Of a stretch of DNA of 64,000 bases, positions 47,333 to 57,562 are shown in pieces. Both the position numbers and the translations under genes were made by a program. Source of the DNA: Candidatus Bathyarchaeota archaeon (lineage in GTDB: Archaea; Thermoproteota; Bathyarchaeia; Bathyarchaeales; Bathycorpusculaceae); contig JADGNF010000034.1 of assembly GCA_017883615.1 (NCBI GenBank), positions 1-64,000 on the forward strand, given 5' to 3'. The notes under the pieces were generated by a model. It was given only the letters and a program-made list of their open reading frames with translations, was not told where the DNA came from and made no database searches. The number at the start of each line of letters is the position of its first letter. Position 1 is the stretch's first letter.

Positions 47333-48343
47333 TTAGAGTTTTCCTGAGTATTTGGCTGCCAGCTTCATGTACGCTTTGGCTTCTTGGGTGGCTTTGGCTT
47401 TTTCTTTGTCGCAAACGTTTGGGTCGCCCAGCTTGAACCCGACAACTTTTCCCCGCACGTACGCGCGGTAGCACTTGTAGAACGGCAAAAGCTTCAGGAG
47501 CTCCGTGTCTTTGGAGTATTGGATGTATTTTTTGACGAAGAACTCCGACAAATCCGCCCTCCCCTTAAAGTCCAAATCCATCGCCAAGAACGCCATGTCC
47601 GCCGCAACGTCGCTGTATCGGAAGCGTTCGTTAAACTCGATGGCGTCGAAAATGTAGATTTTGTCGGCGATGAAGATGTTGCCCGAATGGATGTCTCCGT
47701 GGCAGTCCCGGACCTTGCCCTCAGCGGTTCGCTTGTCAAAAAGCATTTTATTGTTCTTTATGAAGGAACCCACTTTGTCGCTGATTAACCTGAATTCTTC
47801 GGGGGAAATTGTTTTGCCGATGACGTTTCGGGTTTGTTCAAAGTTCTCGTCCCAGTTTGTCTTCACGGTCGCCAACGAGCCAATTTCGTTGATTTGCTTG
47901 TTGGTTTCTGCTTTGGCATGGAATTCGGCGATGATTTTGGCTATTTGGTCAATGAGTTTCGCGTCCACTTTGCCCTCTTCGAGGAGTTTTGTCATGATTT
48001 TGTCTTGGGGCAGCCGCCTCATTTTGAGGGCATATTCTACGGTTTCTCCTTCACCGTTAATTTTGATGTTTCTTCCTTTTTGGTTGATGGCCGCGACTTC
48101 TAGGTACATATCGGGGCATAGACGCCTGTTGAGTTCCATTTCTTTTTCGCAGAAGAAACGCCTTTTTTCAAGGGTTTCGAAGTCGAGGAACCCGAAGTTC
48201 ACGGGTTTCTTAACTTTGTAAACGTATTTTTCAGTGAGGAAAACGAAGGATATGTGGGTTTGTACGAGTTCGATAGGTCCTGGGTTTTCATCGTACGCTT
48301 GTGGCGTCATTAAGGCTTCTATAACTTGTTTTTGTAACTGCAT
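47333..48343 (-). CDS. Aminoglycoside-phosphotransferase-family kinase (COG2187-like)
   Basis: THISFVFLTEKYVYKVKKPVNFGFLDFETLEKRRFFCEKEMELNRRL; VRDCHGDIHSGNIFI; FDAIEFNERFRY. Confidence 0.88.
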   Translation of the reverse strand: MQLQKQVIEALMTPQAYDENPGPIELVQTHISFVFLTEKYVYKVKKPVNFGFLDFETLEKRRFFCEKEMELNRRLCPDMYLEVAAINQKGRNIKINGEGETVEYALKMRRLPQDKIMTKLLEEGKVDAKLIDQIAKIIAEFHAKAETNKQINEIGSLATVKTNWDENFEQTRNVIGKTISPEEFRLISDKVGSFIKNNKMLFDKRTAEGKVRDCHGDIHSGNIFIADKIYIFDAIEFNERFRYSDVAADMAFLAMDLDFKGRADLSEFFVKKYIQYSKDTELLKLLPFYKCYRAYVRGKVVGFKLGDPNVCDKEKAKATQEAKAYMKLAAKYSGKL

Positions 48344-48497
48344 AATCCTTCAGCTGCCGTTTGAACAAAACTTCACAGAGCGATATAGGGGTATCTGAAG
48401 CTGAATCTAAACAGGTTTCTTATCGGACATATTCCTAAACTGGAATTAACCGTTAAATAGCGCTCGGTTAAAGTAAAAGCTGTTAGGGGAGAGATCC

Positions 48498-48593
48498 GTG
48501 GAAAGAAAGGAAACTGCAGAATTGACGAAGCTTATTAGAGAACAAGGGTATTCGCAGAAAATAACCGAAACAATCCTAAACTGGTATAAGTAA
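48498..48593 (+). CDS. Possible 31-aa micro-protein (GTG start)
   Basis: MERKETAELTKLIREQGYSQKITETILNWYK; preceded by purine-rich GGGGAGAG and an upstream AT-rich element. Confidence 0.35.
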   Translation: MERKETAELTKLIREQGYSQKITETILNWYK

Positions 48594-48596
48594 ACA

Positions 48597-49217
48597 TTAT
48601 TTTTTGATGTACGCCAAAACCGCGTCTGCCTGCGCTTTCGAAATACTTCCTGAAATGTAAAGCGAATCCACAACTTCAGAGATTTTCGCCAACTCATGTA
48701 CCTGGAAGCCAAGTTTTTCGAGGTTTTCTTTGCCTCCCTGTTCCCTGTTAACAACCACTAGCAAGTGTTTCACGTTTGCTCCCAACTCCTGTAGCGGTTT
48801 TACGCCTTCGATTTTGGATAAGCCTTCACTGACTACGTCGTCGAAGAACAAAATGTTGTCCCCTTTGGCTACGTCGGCACCCGCAATTCTGCCCGTGACT
48901 CCGTAAGCTTTCTCTTCTTTTCGAACGATAATGCATGGCAGATCCAGTTTGCAGCCTATGCTGGGCACAATCAAAGCCCCTTTCAATTCTATAGAAGCCA
49001 ACTTGTTTATGTGGTCTGAAGCTGAGATGATTTTGATTTTTTCTGCAGCGGCGTCCACGATAACGCGGAGTTCTTTAGGTGCAGAGAGCAAACGCGCCAT
49101 GTCAATATAATAGGGGCTTTGGGCGCCTGATTTGATTTTGAAGGTTCCAAATTTTATGCACCCTGATCTGAATAGTGCACCCGCGACTTTGTCTGCCATC
49201 GCATTCATTGGATTCAC
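48597..49217 (-). CDS. pyrE: Orotate phosphoribosyltransferase
   Basis: FKIKSGAQSPYYIDMARLLSAP; KGDNILFFDDVVSEGLSK PRPP-loop. Confidence 0.93.
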   Translation of the reverse strand: MNPMNAMADKVAGALFRSGCIKFGTFKIKSGAQSPYYIDMARLLSAPKELRVIVDAAAEKIKIISASDHINKLASIELKGALIVPSIGCKLDLPCIIVRKEEKAYGVTGRIAGADVAKGDNILFFDDVVSEGLSKIEGVKPLQELGANVKHLLVVVNREQGGKENLEKLGFQVHELAKISEVVDSLYISGSISKAQADAVLAYIKK

Positions 49218-49344
49218 AGATTTGAGTGTGCTGGCATAGATTTAACCGTTTACCGACTTTTAGACATACGTGCATGATTGCGGAAAATCTTACTGCGGAA
49301 CCGCTACAGTCAAAAGCTCCAAAACAAATCTAAACTTGAAACAC

Positions 49345-50661
49345 ATGTCTATCACACCAAAGAACGTTTACTGCTTCATTTCGGGCAAAAACTGGAAACT
49401 CTCTCTCGCAGAGTTAACCTCGTATTTCGATGCGCGAGCTTGCTCTTTTGAGGTTTCTGAGTTTTGCCGAAGCTTCTTCATCATCAAAACCCAAACTCCT
49501 CTAGACTGGTCCATAATCGACGAGTTGGGTGGAACCTTAAAAATTGTTGAGGCCACTGCTTTTGTTCCTACCGAACATGTAGTCGACGCTTTTATCAAAG
49601 AAGACAAAGCAGCAAAGCGGCAGCTAAAATTTGATTTTCCGCTCGATGTTGTGGCTGAAGGGATGTCGCGTGCCGACTCTGGCAAGTCCGTTTTCGGGGT
49701 GAGCGTGTACTGGGCAGATCCCGAGTTCCGGCATGCAGCACGATTGGCCCAGCGTTACATTGGCAGCGCAATGAAAGACGAGTTAAAGGAGCAGGACAAG
49801 AAGGCCCGGTTCATGGGATTCCCAAAGGACCGCGACAACCCACAACTCACCGCTGTCGAAGTTATCAAGCAGAACTTAGTTGAAAACCGCGCCGAAGTCG
49901 TCGTCTGCATCGGCAAAACCCAAACCGCTCTGGGCGTAACCGCGGCTGTCCATGACCCGTTTGAATTCCAGAAACGCGACGTCGAAAAACCCGTGCAACG
50001 CAAGATGTTCGCCATCCCGCCCCGCTTATCCAAAATCATGATAAACCTGACCTGGTGCACGCCTGGAAAAACCTTTTTGGATCCGTTTTGCGGCGTAGGT
50101 ACAATTCTTCAGGAAGCGCTACTTTCCAAAGCCACGGTTATTGGGTTAGACATTAACCGTTGGTGTGTGGACGCGGCTAAGCGGAATTTGGATTGGATTG
50201 CCTATGAGTATTCGCTCCAAGATGCCCAGTTCACGGTTGTACAGGGTGACGTTCGGGATATGCCGCCCAAGATTCACAGGGGCATTGACTGCATCGCAAC
50301 CGAACCGGACCTGGGTCCTGCACTGCGTGAATTGCCAACTGTGGAGTATGCACAGGAAATCATTGACCACCTCAACCCCCTATTCGAAGGCTTCTTGAGC
50401 GAGTCATTTCAGGTTTTGCGAGAAGGCGGTCGTTTGGCGGTTGTAACGCCCTACATCAAGGTGCGCTTAGGCAAACCTGTTCGGATGGAAGTTCAAAGGA
50501 TGGCGGAAAACGTCGGGTTCACAACAATAACGCCCTTCTCGGAAACGGCATTTGTGGAATCCGCCGAGGATTTTCCGTTGCGGGACATGACAGCTTTTGT
50601 GGAAGTGGACGAGCGCCACATGGTTGGTCGCGAAATCTCGGTGTTTCAGAAACCGACGTGA
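49345..50661 (+). CDS. tRNA guanosine-2-N methyltransferase (Trm11/TrmG10-like)
   Basis: FLDPFCGVGTILQEALLSKATVIGLDIN; TEPDLGPAL motif IV; internal Met preferred. Confidence 0.85.
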   Translation: MSITPKNVYCFISGKNWKLSLAELTSYFDARACSFEVSEFCRSFFIIKTQTPLDWSIIDELGGTLKIVEATAFVPTEHVVDAFIKEDKAAKRQLKFDFPLDVVAEGMSRADSGKSVFGVSVYWADPEFRHAARLAQRYIGSAMKDELKEQDKKARFMGFPKDRDNPQLTAVEVIKQNLVENRAEVVVCIGKTQTALGVTAAVHDPFEFQKRDVEKPVQRKMFAIPPRLSKIMINLTWCTPGKTFLDPFCGVGTILQEALLSKATVIGLDINRWCVDAAKRNLDWIAYEYSLQDAQFTVVQGDVRDMPPKIHRGIDCIATEPDLGPALRELPTVEYAQEIIDHLNPLFEGFLSESFQVLREGGRLAVVTPYIKVRLGKPVRMEVQRMAENVGFTTITPFSETAFVESAEDFPLRDMTAFVEVDERHMVGREISVFQKPT

Positions 50662-50671
50662 GCGGGAATGG

Positions 50672-50717
50672 CCATATTTGGCGCCTAATAGTGACTAATT
50701 TGCAGAAACCTATAGGG
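50672..50717 (-). repeat. Dispersed intergenic repeat, copy 2 (inverted)
   Basis: Minus strand CTATAGGTTTCTGCAAATTAGTCACTATTAGGCGCCAAATATG; about 35 of 41 aligned positions match the 17.27-kb copy by hand alignment. Confidence 0.65.
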
Positions 50718-50800
50718 GCGGTGTTAGGATATTGGGGTTTTTCAAGCCAAAAGAACTTGATCTCCTAATTGTCAGAGAAAGGTGTTCAGAGCAAAAAGGG

Positions 50801-51286
50801 TTATTGCCCCTCGTACTTCTCAACTGTATTGTTCATAACTTTTAGGGCAACGCCTGCCTCAGTGAACATGTTGATAGTGTCCTGATCTGCATGGTACCGT
50901 TTCTCGCAGACCACCCGTTTGATGCCTGCGTTGATTATCATCATGGCGCATGTGCGGCACGGCGTCATCTTGCAGTAAAGAGTTCCGCCCTCCAGAGCAA
51001 TGCCAAAGCGGGCCGCTTGGATAATAGCGTTTTGCTCCGCGTGCAAAGTCCGCACGCAATGCTGGCTGATTTTGTCATCTTGGGTTATCACTTTGCGCAT
51101 GTCATGCCCTGCTTCGTCACAGTGGGGCAATCCCGCGGGTGCACCAACATATCCAGTAGTCATGATGCGTTTGTCCTTCACAACAACGCAACCCGCTCTG
51201 CCTCGGTCGCAAGTTGCACGCTTCGAAACGGCTTCGCAAAGATCCAAGAAGTACCTATCCCAATCAGGTCGTCCAATGTCAGCCAA
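50801..51286 (-). CDS. dCMP deaminase
   Basis: LHAEQNAIIQAARFG...CKMTPCRTCAMMIINAGIKRVV. Confidence 0.95.
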   Translation of the reverse strand: MADIGRPDWDRYFLDLCEAVSKRATCDRGRAGCVVVKDKRIMTTGYVGAPAGLPHCDEAGHDMRKVITQDDKISQHCVRTLHAEQNAIIQAARFGIALEGGTLYCKMTPCRTCAMMIINAGIKRVVCEKRYHADQDTINMFTEAGVALKVMNNTVEKYEGQ

Positions 51287-51523
51287 GTTATCATGTCCTT
51301 CGTGTTTGGAGATAGTCTACGGAACAAATTAATAAACGTAAAGCGACAAACCCCGAAGACCTGCAACTAAGATTCCGCTAAGGAGGAACCGGTGAGCGCA
51401 CAAACTTGCATATCCAGCAGCATCCATGGCATGGCATTTTGTAAGTTTCTCAGTTTTTCCAGAAGTGACGTTACAAATCGTTTAAATACACCCAGAAAGT
51501 TATCTCCTAAACCGGGATTATCA

Positions 51524-52078
51524 ATGAAGGCGAAGAATTACGGACCTGTCAAGGGACAGGCCTACACACGCAAAGAATACGTTAAAGGTTTTCCTCCGCC
51601 AAAGATAGTAAAATTCACTATGGGCGACACAAAGGGCGTATGGGATTATGAAGCAAGGCTCATTGCTAACGAAAGAAAGCAAATTCGCCACGTTGCCCTT
51701 GAAGCAACACGAGTTGCCACTAATCGTGTTCTGATTGACAAACTTGTTAACGATTACCTGATGCAGGTTTTGCCTTTCCCACATATTATTCTGAGAGAAA
51801 ACAAAATGATTTTCGGCGCGCATGCAGACCGACTTCAACAAGGTATGCGTCGGTCATTTGGCAGAACCATAGGCACAGCAGCCCGAATAGAACCAGGTCA
51901 AACTATCATAACTGTTAGAGTTAAAGCAAAAGACGTCGAAGTCGCCAAGGAATCTCTTAAACGCGGACTCGCGAAACTACCCCTCACCTGTAGAATAGTC
52001 ATCGAGAAACTCGAACCTAAAGTCGAAGCAAAAGAGGTCGAAACAGAAGATGACGCAGGCGAGGTGGACGCAGAGTGA
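51524..52078 (+). CDS. rpl10e: 50S ribosomal protein L10e (L16 family)
   Basis: MKAKNYGPVKGQAYTRKEYVKGFPPPKIVKFTMGD...FPHIILRENKM; TATA-like TTTAAATA near 51481. Confidence 0.93.
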   Translation: MKAKNYGPVKGQAYTRKEYVKGFPPPKIVKFTMGDTKGVWDYEARLIANERKQIRHVALEATRVATNRVLIDKLVNDYLMQVLPFPHIILRENKMIFGAHADRLQQGMRRSFGRTIGTAARIEPGQTIITVRVKAKDVEVAKESLKRGLAKLPLTCRIVIEKLEPKVEAKEVETEDDAGEVDAE

Positions 52079-54522
52079 GTGACGAGAAAAAGGACCTTGT
52101 AAGTTGGTTTGAAACTCTCCGAGTAACTGATATTCCCGTTGTTGGCGGCAAAAACGCCAGCTTAGGCGAAATGATTAATGCGGGGCTGCCTGTTCCTCCA
52201 GGCTTTGCTATAACGGCTTATTCTTATGAAAAATTTATTAATGAAACACGTATAGTCGACAAGATTTACGAAGTTATCAACGCCGTTATTACGGACAAGA
52301 ACGACCCCAAACTGTACGACGTTGCTTCTAAGAAGATCCGTGAACTTGTCGAGAAAACTCCAATTCCCAAAGAGATTGAGACTGCCATAAGAGCCGCTTA
52401 CAAAGAAATGAACAAACGTCTCAACCTCAAAGATTCTTTTGTTGCAGTACGGTCAAGCGCAACCGCTGAAGACCTGCCAGACGCCTCATTTGCGGGGCAA
52501 CAGGAAACCTTCCTGAACATTCATGGCGCCGACGACCTCATGGATAAAGTCCGCAAGTGCTGGTCCAGCTTGTTCACCCCACGTGCCATATTTTACCGCA
52601 ACGAGAAAGGCTTTGCACACGAGAAAGTTTTCATCAGCGTTGGCGTCCAAAAGATGGTGAACAGCCGAGCTGCCGGTGTTATGTTCACAATAAACCCTGT
52701 AACAGGCGAAACTGACGAAATCATGATTGAAGGCAACTTTGGTTTAGGCGAAACCGTAGTTTCTGGCATAGTCAATCCCGACAACTTCCTTGTTGACAAA
52801 AACACCACAGACATTAAGGAACGAAGACTATCCAAGAAAACAGTCATGTACGTTCGCGATCCTAAGACAGGCAACACAATCCATCTGGATGTTCCAGAAG
52901 ATAAACAGAAATTGCAATGCGTGAGCGACGAGGAAGTTCTGAAACTCGCTGAACTCGCCAAACGAATTGAACGACATTATGGGAAAGCTATGGATATCGA
53001 GTGGGCAATAGATCAAGATTTGCCGTTCCCAGGTAACATTTTCATTGTTCAGGCTCGACCAGAAACTGTATGGGGTTCGAAATCAGGTGGAGCGCCAGAG
53101 AAAGCTGAAGAAGGAAAAGGTGAAGATCAATTGAAGGTAGTTGTGAGAGGAATTTCGGCAGGAAGAAAAGGGTATGGTGCAGGCGTGGCCAAAGTAGTCC
53201 TTAGTCGCGATGAAGCAAACCGCGAAATGAAGAAGGGCGATATCCTCGTAACCGTCATGACCGACCCCGACTTTGTTCCCTTTATGAAACTCGCAAGCGC
53301 CATAGTGACTGACAGAGGCGGTGCAACATCACATGCCGCTATCGTAAGCCGCGAACTCAACATTCCCTGCGTCGTAGGCACTGAAACCGCCACCCAAGTC
53401 ATGAAGACGGGTCAACAATACACGGTTGATTCGCGAAGCGGCGTCATATACGAAGGCGTTTTAGCTCAAGCCATTCAACCTCCGCCAGGCTCTCCTAACG
53501 GAGCTGCAACAGCAGCCATGGTGGCTAATATTGCAGAATCTGCGCCTGTAACCGCCACAAAAATCTACATGAACCTAGCTGCCCCCGAGATGATAGAGCA
53601 GTACAAGAACCTCCCCTTCCAAGGCATTGGCTTAATGCGCACAGAATTCATCTTTCTCAACTACGTTGGAGAACACCCGTTGCATCTCATAGAAACGGGT
53701 CAAAGTCAGAAGCTTATAGACAAATTCGCTGAAGCCGTATCCAAAGTGGCTAGGGCTATTGAACCACGTCCCGTTGTAGTTAGGTTTAGCGACTTCAAAA
53801 CTAACGAGTACCGCAACTTGAAAGGCGGTGCCAAGTATGAAATCGTCGAAGAAAACCCAATGCTAGGCTGGAGAGGCTGCAGCCGTTACATAAGCAAATG
53901 GTACATTGAAGCTTTCAAGCTAGAATGCCAAGCCATAGTGAAGTGCCGCACCGAATGGGGGCTCAAGAACGTCTGGGTCATGCTTCCGATGGTCCGAACA
54001 ATGTGGGAAGCTAAGAAAGTTCTTGAAATCATGAAGGAACAAGGCTTAGAGCGTAGTCGCGACTTCAAGATTTGGTTCATGGCAGAAACCCCGTCAATCG
54101 CGATAATGGCGGACGAATTCAGCAAAATAGTTGATGGTTTCAGCATAGGCTCCAACGACATGACCCAAGGCATACTCATGATTGATCGAGACAGTGAACG
54201 CTTAGGGCAAATGGGGTACTTCGATGAACGCGACCCGGCCGTGAAACGAATCATATCGCGCCTTATCAGAGTCGCCCACGAAAACGGATGCACTGTAAGC
54301 ATATGCGGCGAAGGGCCATCTAACTTGCCTGATTTCGCAGAATTCCTCGTTCGAGCAGGTATCGACAGCATCTCCGTGAACAACGACGCCGTCATAGCCA
54401 CAAAGCAAAACGTTGCCGCAGTAGAACAGAAGATTATCCTGGAGCGCCTCGCCGAAGCCGCCGCCATATCCGCTGGAAAACCACTTAAAAAACCAATACC
54501 CGACTGGGCTTGGGACCAATAG
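52075..54522 (+). CDS. ppsA: Phosphoenolpyruvate synthase
   Basis: VVGGKNASLGEMINAGLPVPPGFAIT; DRGGATSHAAIVSRELNIPCVVGT; GSNDMTQ. Confidence 0.97.
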   Translation: MSDEKKDLVSWFETLRVTDIPVVGGKNASLGEMINAGLPVPPGFAITAYSYEKFINETRIVDKIYEVINAVITDKNDPKLYDVASKKIRELVEKTPIPKEIETAIRAAYKEMNKRLNLKDSFVAVRSSATAEDLPDASFAGQQETFLNIHGADDLMDKVRKCWSSLFTPRAIFYRNEKGFAHEKVFISVGVQKMVNSRAAGVMFTINPVTGETDEIMIEGNFGLGETVVSGIVNPDNFLVDKNTTDIKERRLSKKTVMYVRDPKTGNTIHLDVPEDKQKLQCVSDEEVLKLAELAKRIERHYGKAMDIEWAIDQDLPFPGNIFIVQARPETVWGSKSGGAPEKAEEGKGEDQLKVVVRGISAGRKGYGAGVAKVVLSRDEANREMKKGDILVTVMTDPDFVPFMKLASAIVTDRGGATSHAAIVSRELNIPCVVGTETATQVMKTGQQYTVDSRSGVIYEGVLAQAIQPPPGSPNGAATAAMVANIAESAPVTATKIYMNLAAPEMIEQYKNLPFQGIGLMRTEFIFLNYVGEHPLHLIETGQSQKLIDKFAEAVSKVARAIEPRPVVVRFSDFKTNEYRNLKGGAKYEIVEENPMLGWRGCSRYISKWYIEAFKLECQAIVKCRTEWGLKNVWVMLPMVRTMWEAKKVLEIMKEQGLERSRDFKIWFMAETPSIAIMADEFSKIVDGFSIGSNDMTQGILMIDRDSERLGQMGYFDERDPAVKRIISRLIRVAHENGCTVSICGEGPSNLPDFAEFLVRAGIDSISVNNDAVIATKQNVAAVEQKIILERLAEAAAISAGKPLKKPIPDWAWDQ

Positions 54523-54614
54523 GATTTCTCAGTAAGAATCCGTCGCCGTTTTTTCGGCAAACTTTTTCTCTTCCTTTCCATTATCTTTTTGTCAACTAGT
54601 TGAGGGACTATGCG

Positions 54615-55616
54615 ATGAAGGGTTTTGATTTTGAAGAAGAAAGAATAAAACAAGAAATAACCCACCTAAACGGGAAACGTGTTCTCCTCCAAATGCCAGA
54701 GGGGCTAAAACCTGAAGCTCCACGACTGGCAAAGCTCGTCGAGAAAGCCGGCGCCTTGCCCATAATCTCTGCTGATCCCTGCTATGGTGCCTGCGACTTG
54801 GCAACTGCAGAGGCAGAAAACTTGGACGCTGATCTAATAATCCATTTTGGACATGCAAAACTACTCAAACACGAAAAAGTACCCACTCTGTACTTGGAGG
54901 CAAGAGCGACCCTTACGGTTGACGCAGCTGTTACCGCGGCTATTCCGCTATTAGCTGGATTCAACAGAATAGGGCTAGCCACCACTGTGCAGCATATACA
55001 GACTCTTGATGCGGTTAGAGAGATCTTGGTCAGGGCGGGAAAAACTATCGAAGTAGGCGATGCCAGACGGCTTCCTTATCCCGGGCAGGTTGTGGGATGC
55101 GATTTCAGTAACGTAAAATCGGTCGCTAAAGACGTGGAAGCGTTTCTGTTTATAGGTGGTGGCAAATTTCACGCTTTGGGAGTGGCGTTAGCCTCATCTA
55201 AACCTACCATAGTCGCGGACCCCTACGGCGGAGCGGCATACTCTGTGCAAGATGAAGCCCAGAAAATCCTAAAACAACGCTACGCAAGCATCGAAGAAGC
55301 TAAACGCGCCAAAACCTATGGTGTCTTCATAAGTCTCAAACCGGGACAGAAACACCTGGTTGAAGCCTTAAAAATCAAGGACGATATTGAAAAAATGAGC
55401 AAAACCGCCTGCCTGTTGGCGATACGAGAAATTCAACCCGAAGTCCTTTTAGAGTTCCCGACTTTGGACGCATACGTGAATACCGCTTGCCCAAGAATTT
55501 CATTGGATGACGCGTCAAAATTCGCCAAGCCAATGCTTACCGTTCAGGAGTTTAGAGTGGTTTCTGGAGAGTCCACATGGGAGTGCCTACTCAAAAGCGG
55601 ATTATTCGAAAACTAG
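54615..55616 (+). CDS. dph2: Diphthamide biosynthesis enzyme Dph2 (radical SAM-like)
   Basis: VLLQMPEGLKPEAPRLAKLVE; DPCYGACDLA; NTACPRISLDD. Confidence 0.94.
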   Translation: MKGFDFEEERIKQEITHLNGKRVLLQMPEGLKPEAPRLAKLVEKAGALPIISADPCYGACDLATAEAENLDADLIIHFGHAKLLKHEKVPTLYLEARATLTVDAAVTAAIPLLAGFNRIGLATTVQHIQTLDAVREILVRAGKTIEVGDARRLPYPGQVVGCDFSNVKSVAKDVEAFLFIGGGKFHALGVALASSKPTIVADPYGGAAYSVQDEAQKILKQRYASIEEAKRAKTYGVFISLKPGQKHLVEALKIKDDIEKMSKTACLLAIREIQPEVLLEFPTLDAYVNTACPRISLDDASKFAKPMLTVQEFRVVSGESTWECLLKSGLFEN

Positions 55617-56278
55617 ACTTGGAACGGTTCCTGTCGCAGGTTAAGCCTCACCCGTTTCCCAACGTGAATTTGGAGCAGTATACTCTTTCAGAATCCACCG
55701 CCGCAACCATGCTTTACTTGGCAGCTTACACTTTCGGCGGCATCGTGGGCAAAAGGGTTCTGGACTTGGGATGCGGAACCGGCAGACTCGCACTCGGAGC
55801 AGCTTTTTTGGGTGCAAAATCCGTGGTGGGTGTAGACATCGATGAAACTGCTATCAAAGTGGCCTCCGAAAACTCAGCCAATGTCGGGATGCGGGCTAAG
55901 GTATCATGGGTTGAGACAGATATAGATGCCATCGCAGGCAAATTCGACACTGTACTGCAGAACCCGCCTTTCGGCGTGCAAAAACGAACCGCAGACCGCA
56001 AATTCTTAGAAAAAGCGTTGGAAGTGGCGGACTCTGTTTTCTCTCTACATAATCATCCTTCAACCGACAAACGACTCATCAGCGTACTGAAGTCGGGCGG
56101 CGGGCAGCCGGTTCTGGTTGAGGCAAACCCGTTCCTCAGAAAATTCATCGGAGAACTCGGTGGACAGGTGGAGGCAGTTTACGCGTTGCCTCTAGTAATT
56201 CCCAAAATGTTCGATTTCCACACTAAAGCTATGCACGAAATCGCGATAGACTTGTACGTAATAGGGAAAAAGGAATAG
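55577..56278 (+). CDS. METTL5-like methyltransferase
   Basis: LEQYTLSESTAATMLYLA; VLDLGCGTGRLALGAAFLGAKSVVGVDID; VLQNPPFGVQ; overlaps dph2 end by 40 nt. Confidence 0.9.
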   Translation: MGVPTQKRIIRKLDLERFLSQVKPHPFPNVNLEQYTLSESTAATMLYLAAYTFGGIVGKRVLDLGCGTGRLALGAAFLGAKSVVGVDIDETAIKVASENSANVGMRAKVSWVETDIDAIAGKFDTVLQNPPFGVQKRTADRKFLEKALEVADSVFSLHNHPSTDKRLISVLKSGGGQPVLVEANPFLRKFIGELGGQVEAVYALPLVIPKMFDFHTKAMHEIAIDLYVIGKKE

Positions 56279-56295
56279 ATCTCTCTTGGGGTTTA

Positions 56296-56710
56296 TGTTA
56301 TTTCCATTCCCAGATTTTGCCCGTCCAGTTATCCGTCATATCCGTTTCGAACTCGCTTAGGCAGAACGTTTTGTTTAGCCGCACGAGTTTCGGTGCTTGG
56401 GTCATTGAGATGGATGCGCCTCGTGTTATCCTCCGTTAGCTGATGGGTAACCCACAGCGTTGCCCTTCAATCATCACCGACTCGCCCTCTTTGGTAGTTA
56501 TGAGGACGTTTACTTCGCCGACGAAAACCACGTTCGCCATGGTGCCGGTATCTGTTGACATGATGAAGGCATCTGCGCCCATGAACTTCCCTGTTCCCTG
56601 ACCCATAACCTCAACTTTTCCGTCTGGCAGCACTCAGTATGCCATGTTTTTGCCCGTAAATTCACCGATTGACTCATCTTGCAAGAACTTCAACTCCAAG
56701 CTAACAGGAA
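56296..56710 (-). pseudogene. Decayed gene remnant with in-frame TGA (56634..56636)
   Basis: Minus strand reads ELKFLQDESIGEFTGKNMAY*VLPDGKVEVMGQGTGKFMGADAFIMSTDTGTMANVVFVGEVNVLITTKEGESVMIEGQRCGLPIS*, followed by MTQAPKLVRLNKTFCLSEFETDMTDNWTGKIWEWK*. Confidence 0.55.
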
Positions 56711-56956
56711 ATCGGGTTTTAATTAGCCTAGGTGACTGTGACTCAATAACCACCTGTATTCTAAAACTGCCTTAAAGTATCTCAAATCACAAAAAGTTAC
56801 AAGAAATAACGAATTTGTTTTTCCAAAGGACCACAATCCAATACGGACGCATGGTTAACGCTTAATCAAAAGGTTTATTGCACCGATTGAAATCTATGGA
56901 ATGTACTCGTTCGGCGAACGTCTAACTCGCTTATACTCAAAACTAAGGGAAACGCT

Positions 56957-57562
56957 ATGACTTTGAAAAACGACCAGAGAAGCGGCACACTCGTAGTGCC
57001 AGGAGAACGCTTAGGCGTCATCGAAGAGTTCATCCCAGACGCAGGCACCTACGTCAAAGACGGCGTAATCTACAGCAAAATTATCGGACGAGCCCTCATG
57101 GACATGCTCAACCGGCGTGTCTCAGTTTATCCACTAACAAAAGGACCAGTTGTTCCTAAAGCAGGCGTCACAGTCGTTGGCCAAGTTGGCAACGCGCAAT
57201 CCGACAACGTTCTTGTCCGTATCTTCGAAGTAGGCGCCAAAAAGAAGATGTCTGGCGTCTTTGGCGGAATTCTTCACATAAGCGACGCCTCAGACAGGTA
57301 CATTGACTCTATGAATGAAGTTTGCAGACCTGGTGACATAATCCGGGCCAAAGTCATAAGCGAAAAAAACCAGATATTCCATCTAACAACAGACGACAAA
57401 AATCTGGGCGTTATCTACGCTTTTTGCTCAGTATGCGGTAATCTCCTTGAGCAAACACGAAATGAGATGCACTGCGCAAAATGCGGGAACATCGAAAGAC
57501 GAAAAACCACCTTTAACTACGGAAAAGAAGAAATCCCAGTCGTGGAGACAGTTCAACCATGA
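56957..57562 (+). CDS. csl4: Exosome complex RNA-binding protein Csl4
   Basis: TLVVPGERLGVIEEFIPDAGTYVKDGVIYS; S1 domain; C-terminal Zn ribbon CSVCGNLLEQTRNEMHCAKCGNIE. Confidence 0.94.
   Translation: MTLKNDQRSGTLVVPGERLGVIEEFIPDAGTYVKDGVIYSKIIGRALMDMLNRRVSVYPLTKGPVVPKAGVTVVGQVGNAQSDNVLVRIFEVGAKKKMSGVFGGILHISDASDRYIDSMNEVCRPGDIIRAKVISEKNQIFHLTTDDKNLGVIYAFCSVCGNLLEQTRNEMHCAKCGNIERRKTTFNYGKEEIPVVETVQP

Noticed and set aside
56634-56636. TGA recoding as selenocysteine
   Set aside because: Context is a decayed short fragment, no SECIS-like structure was evident, and a simple CGA-to-TGA change is more economical.
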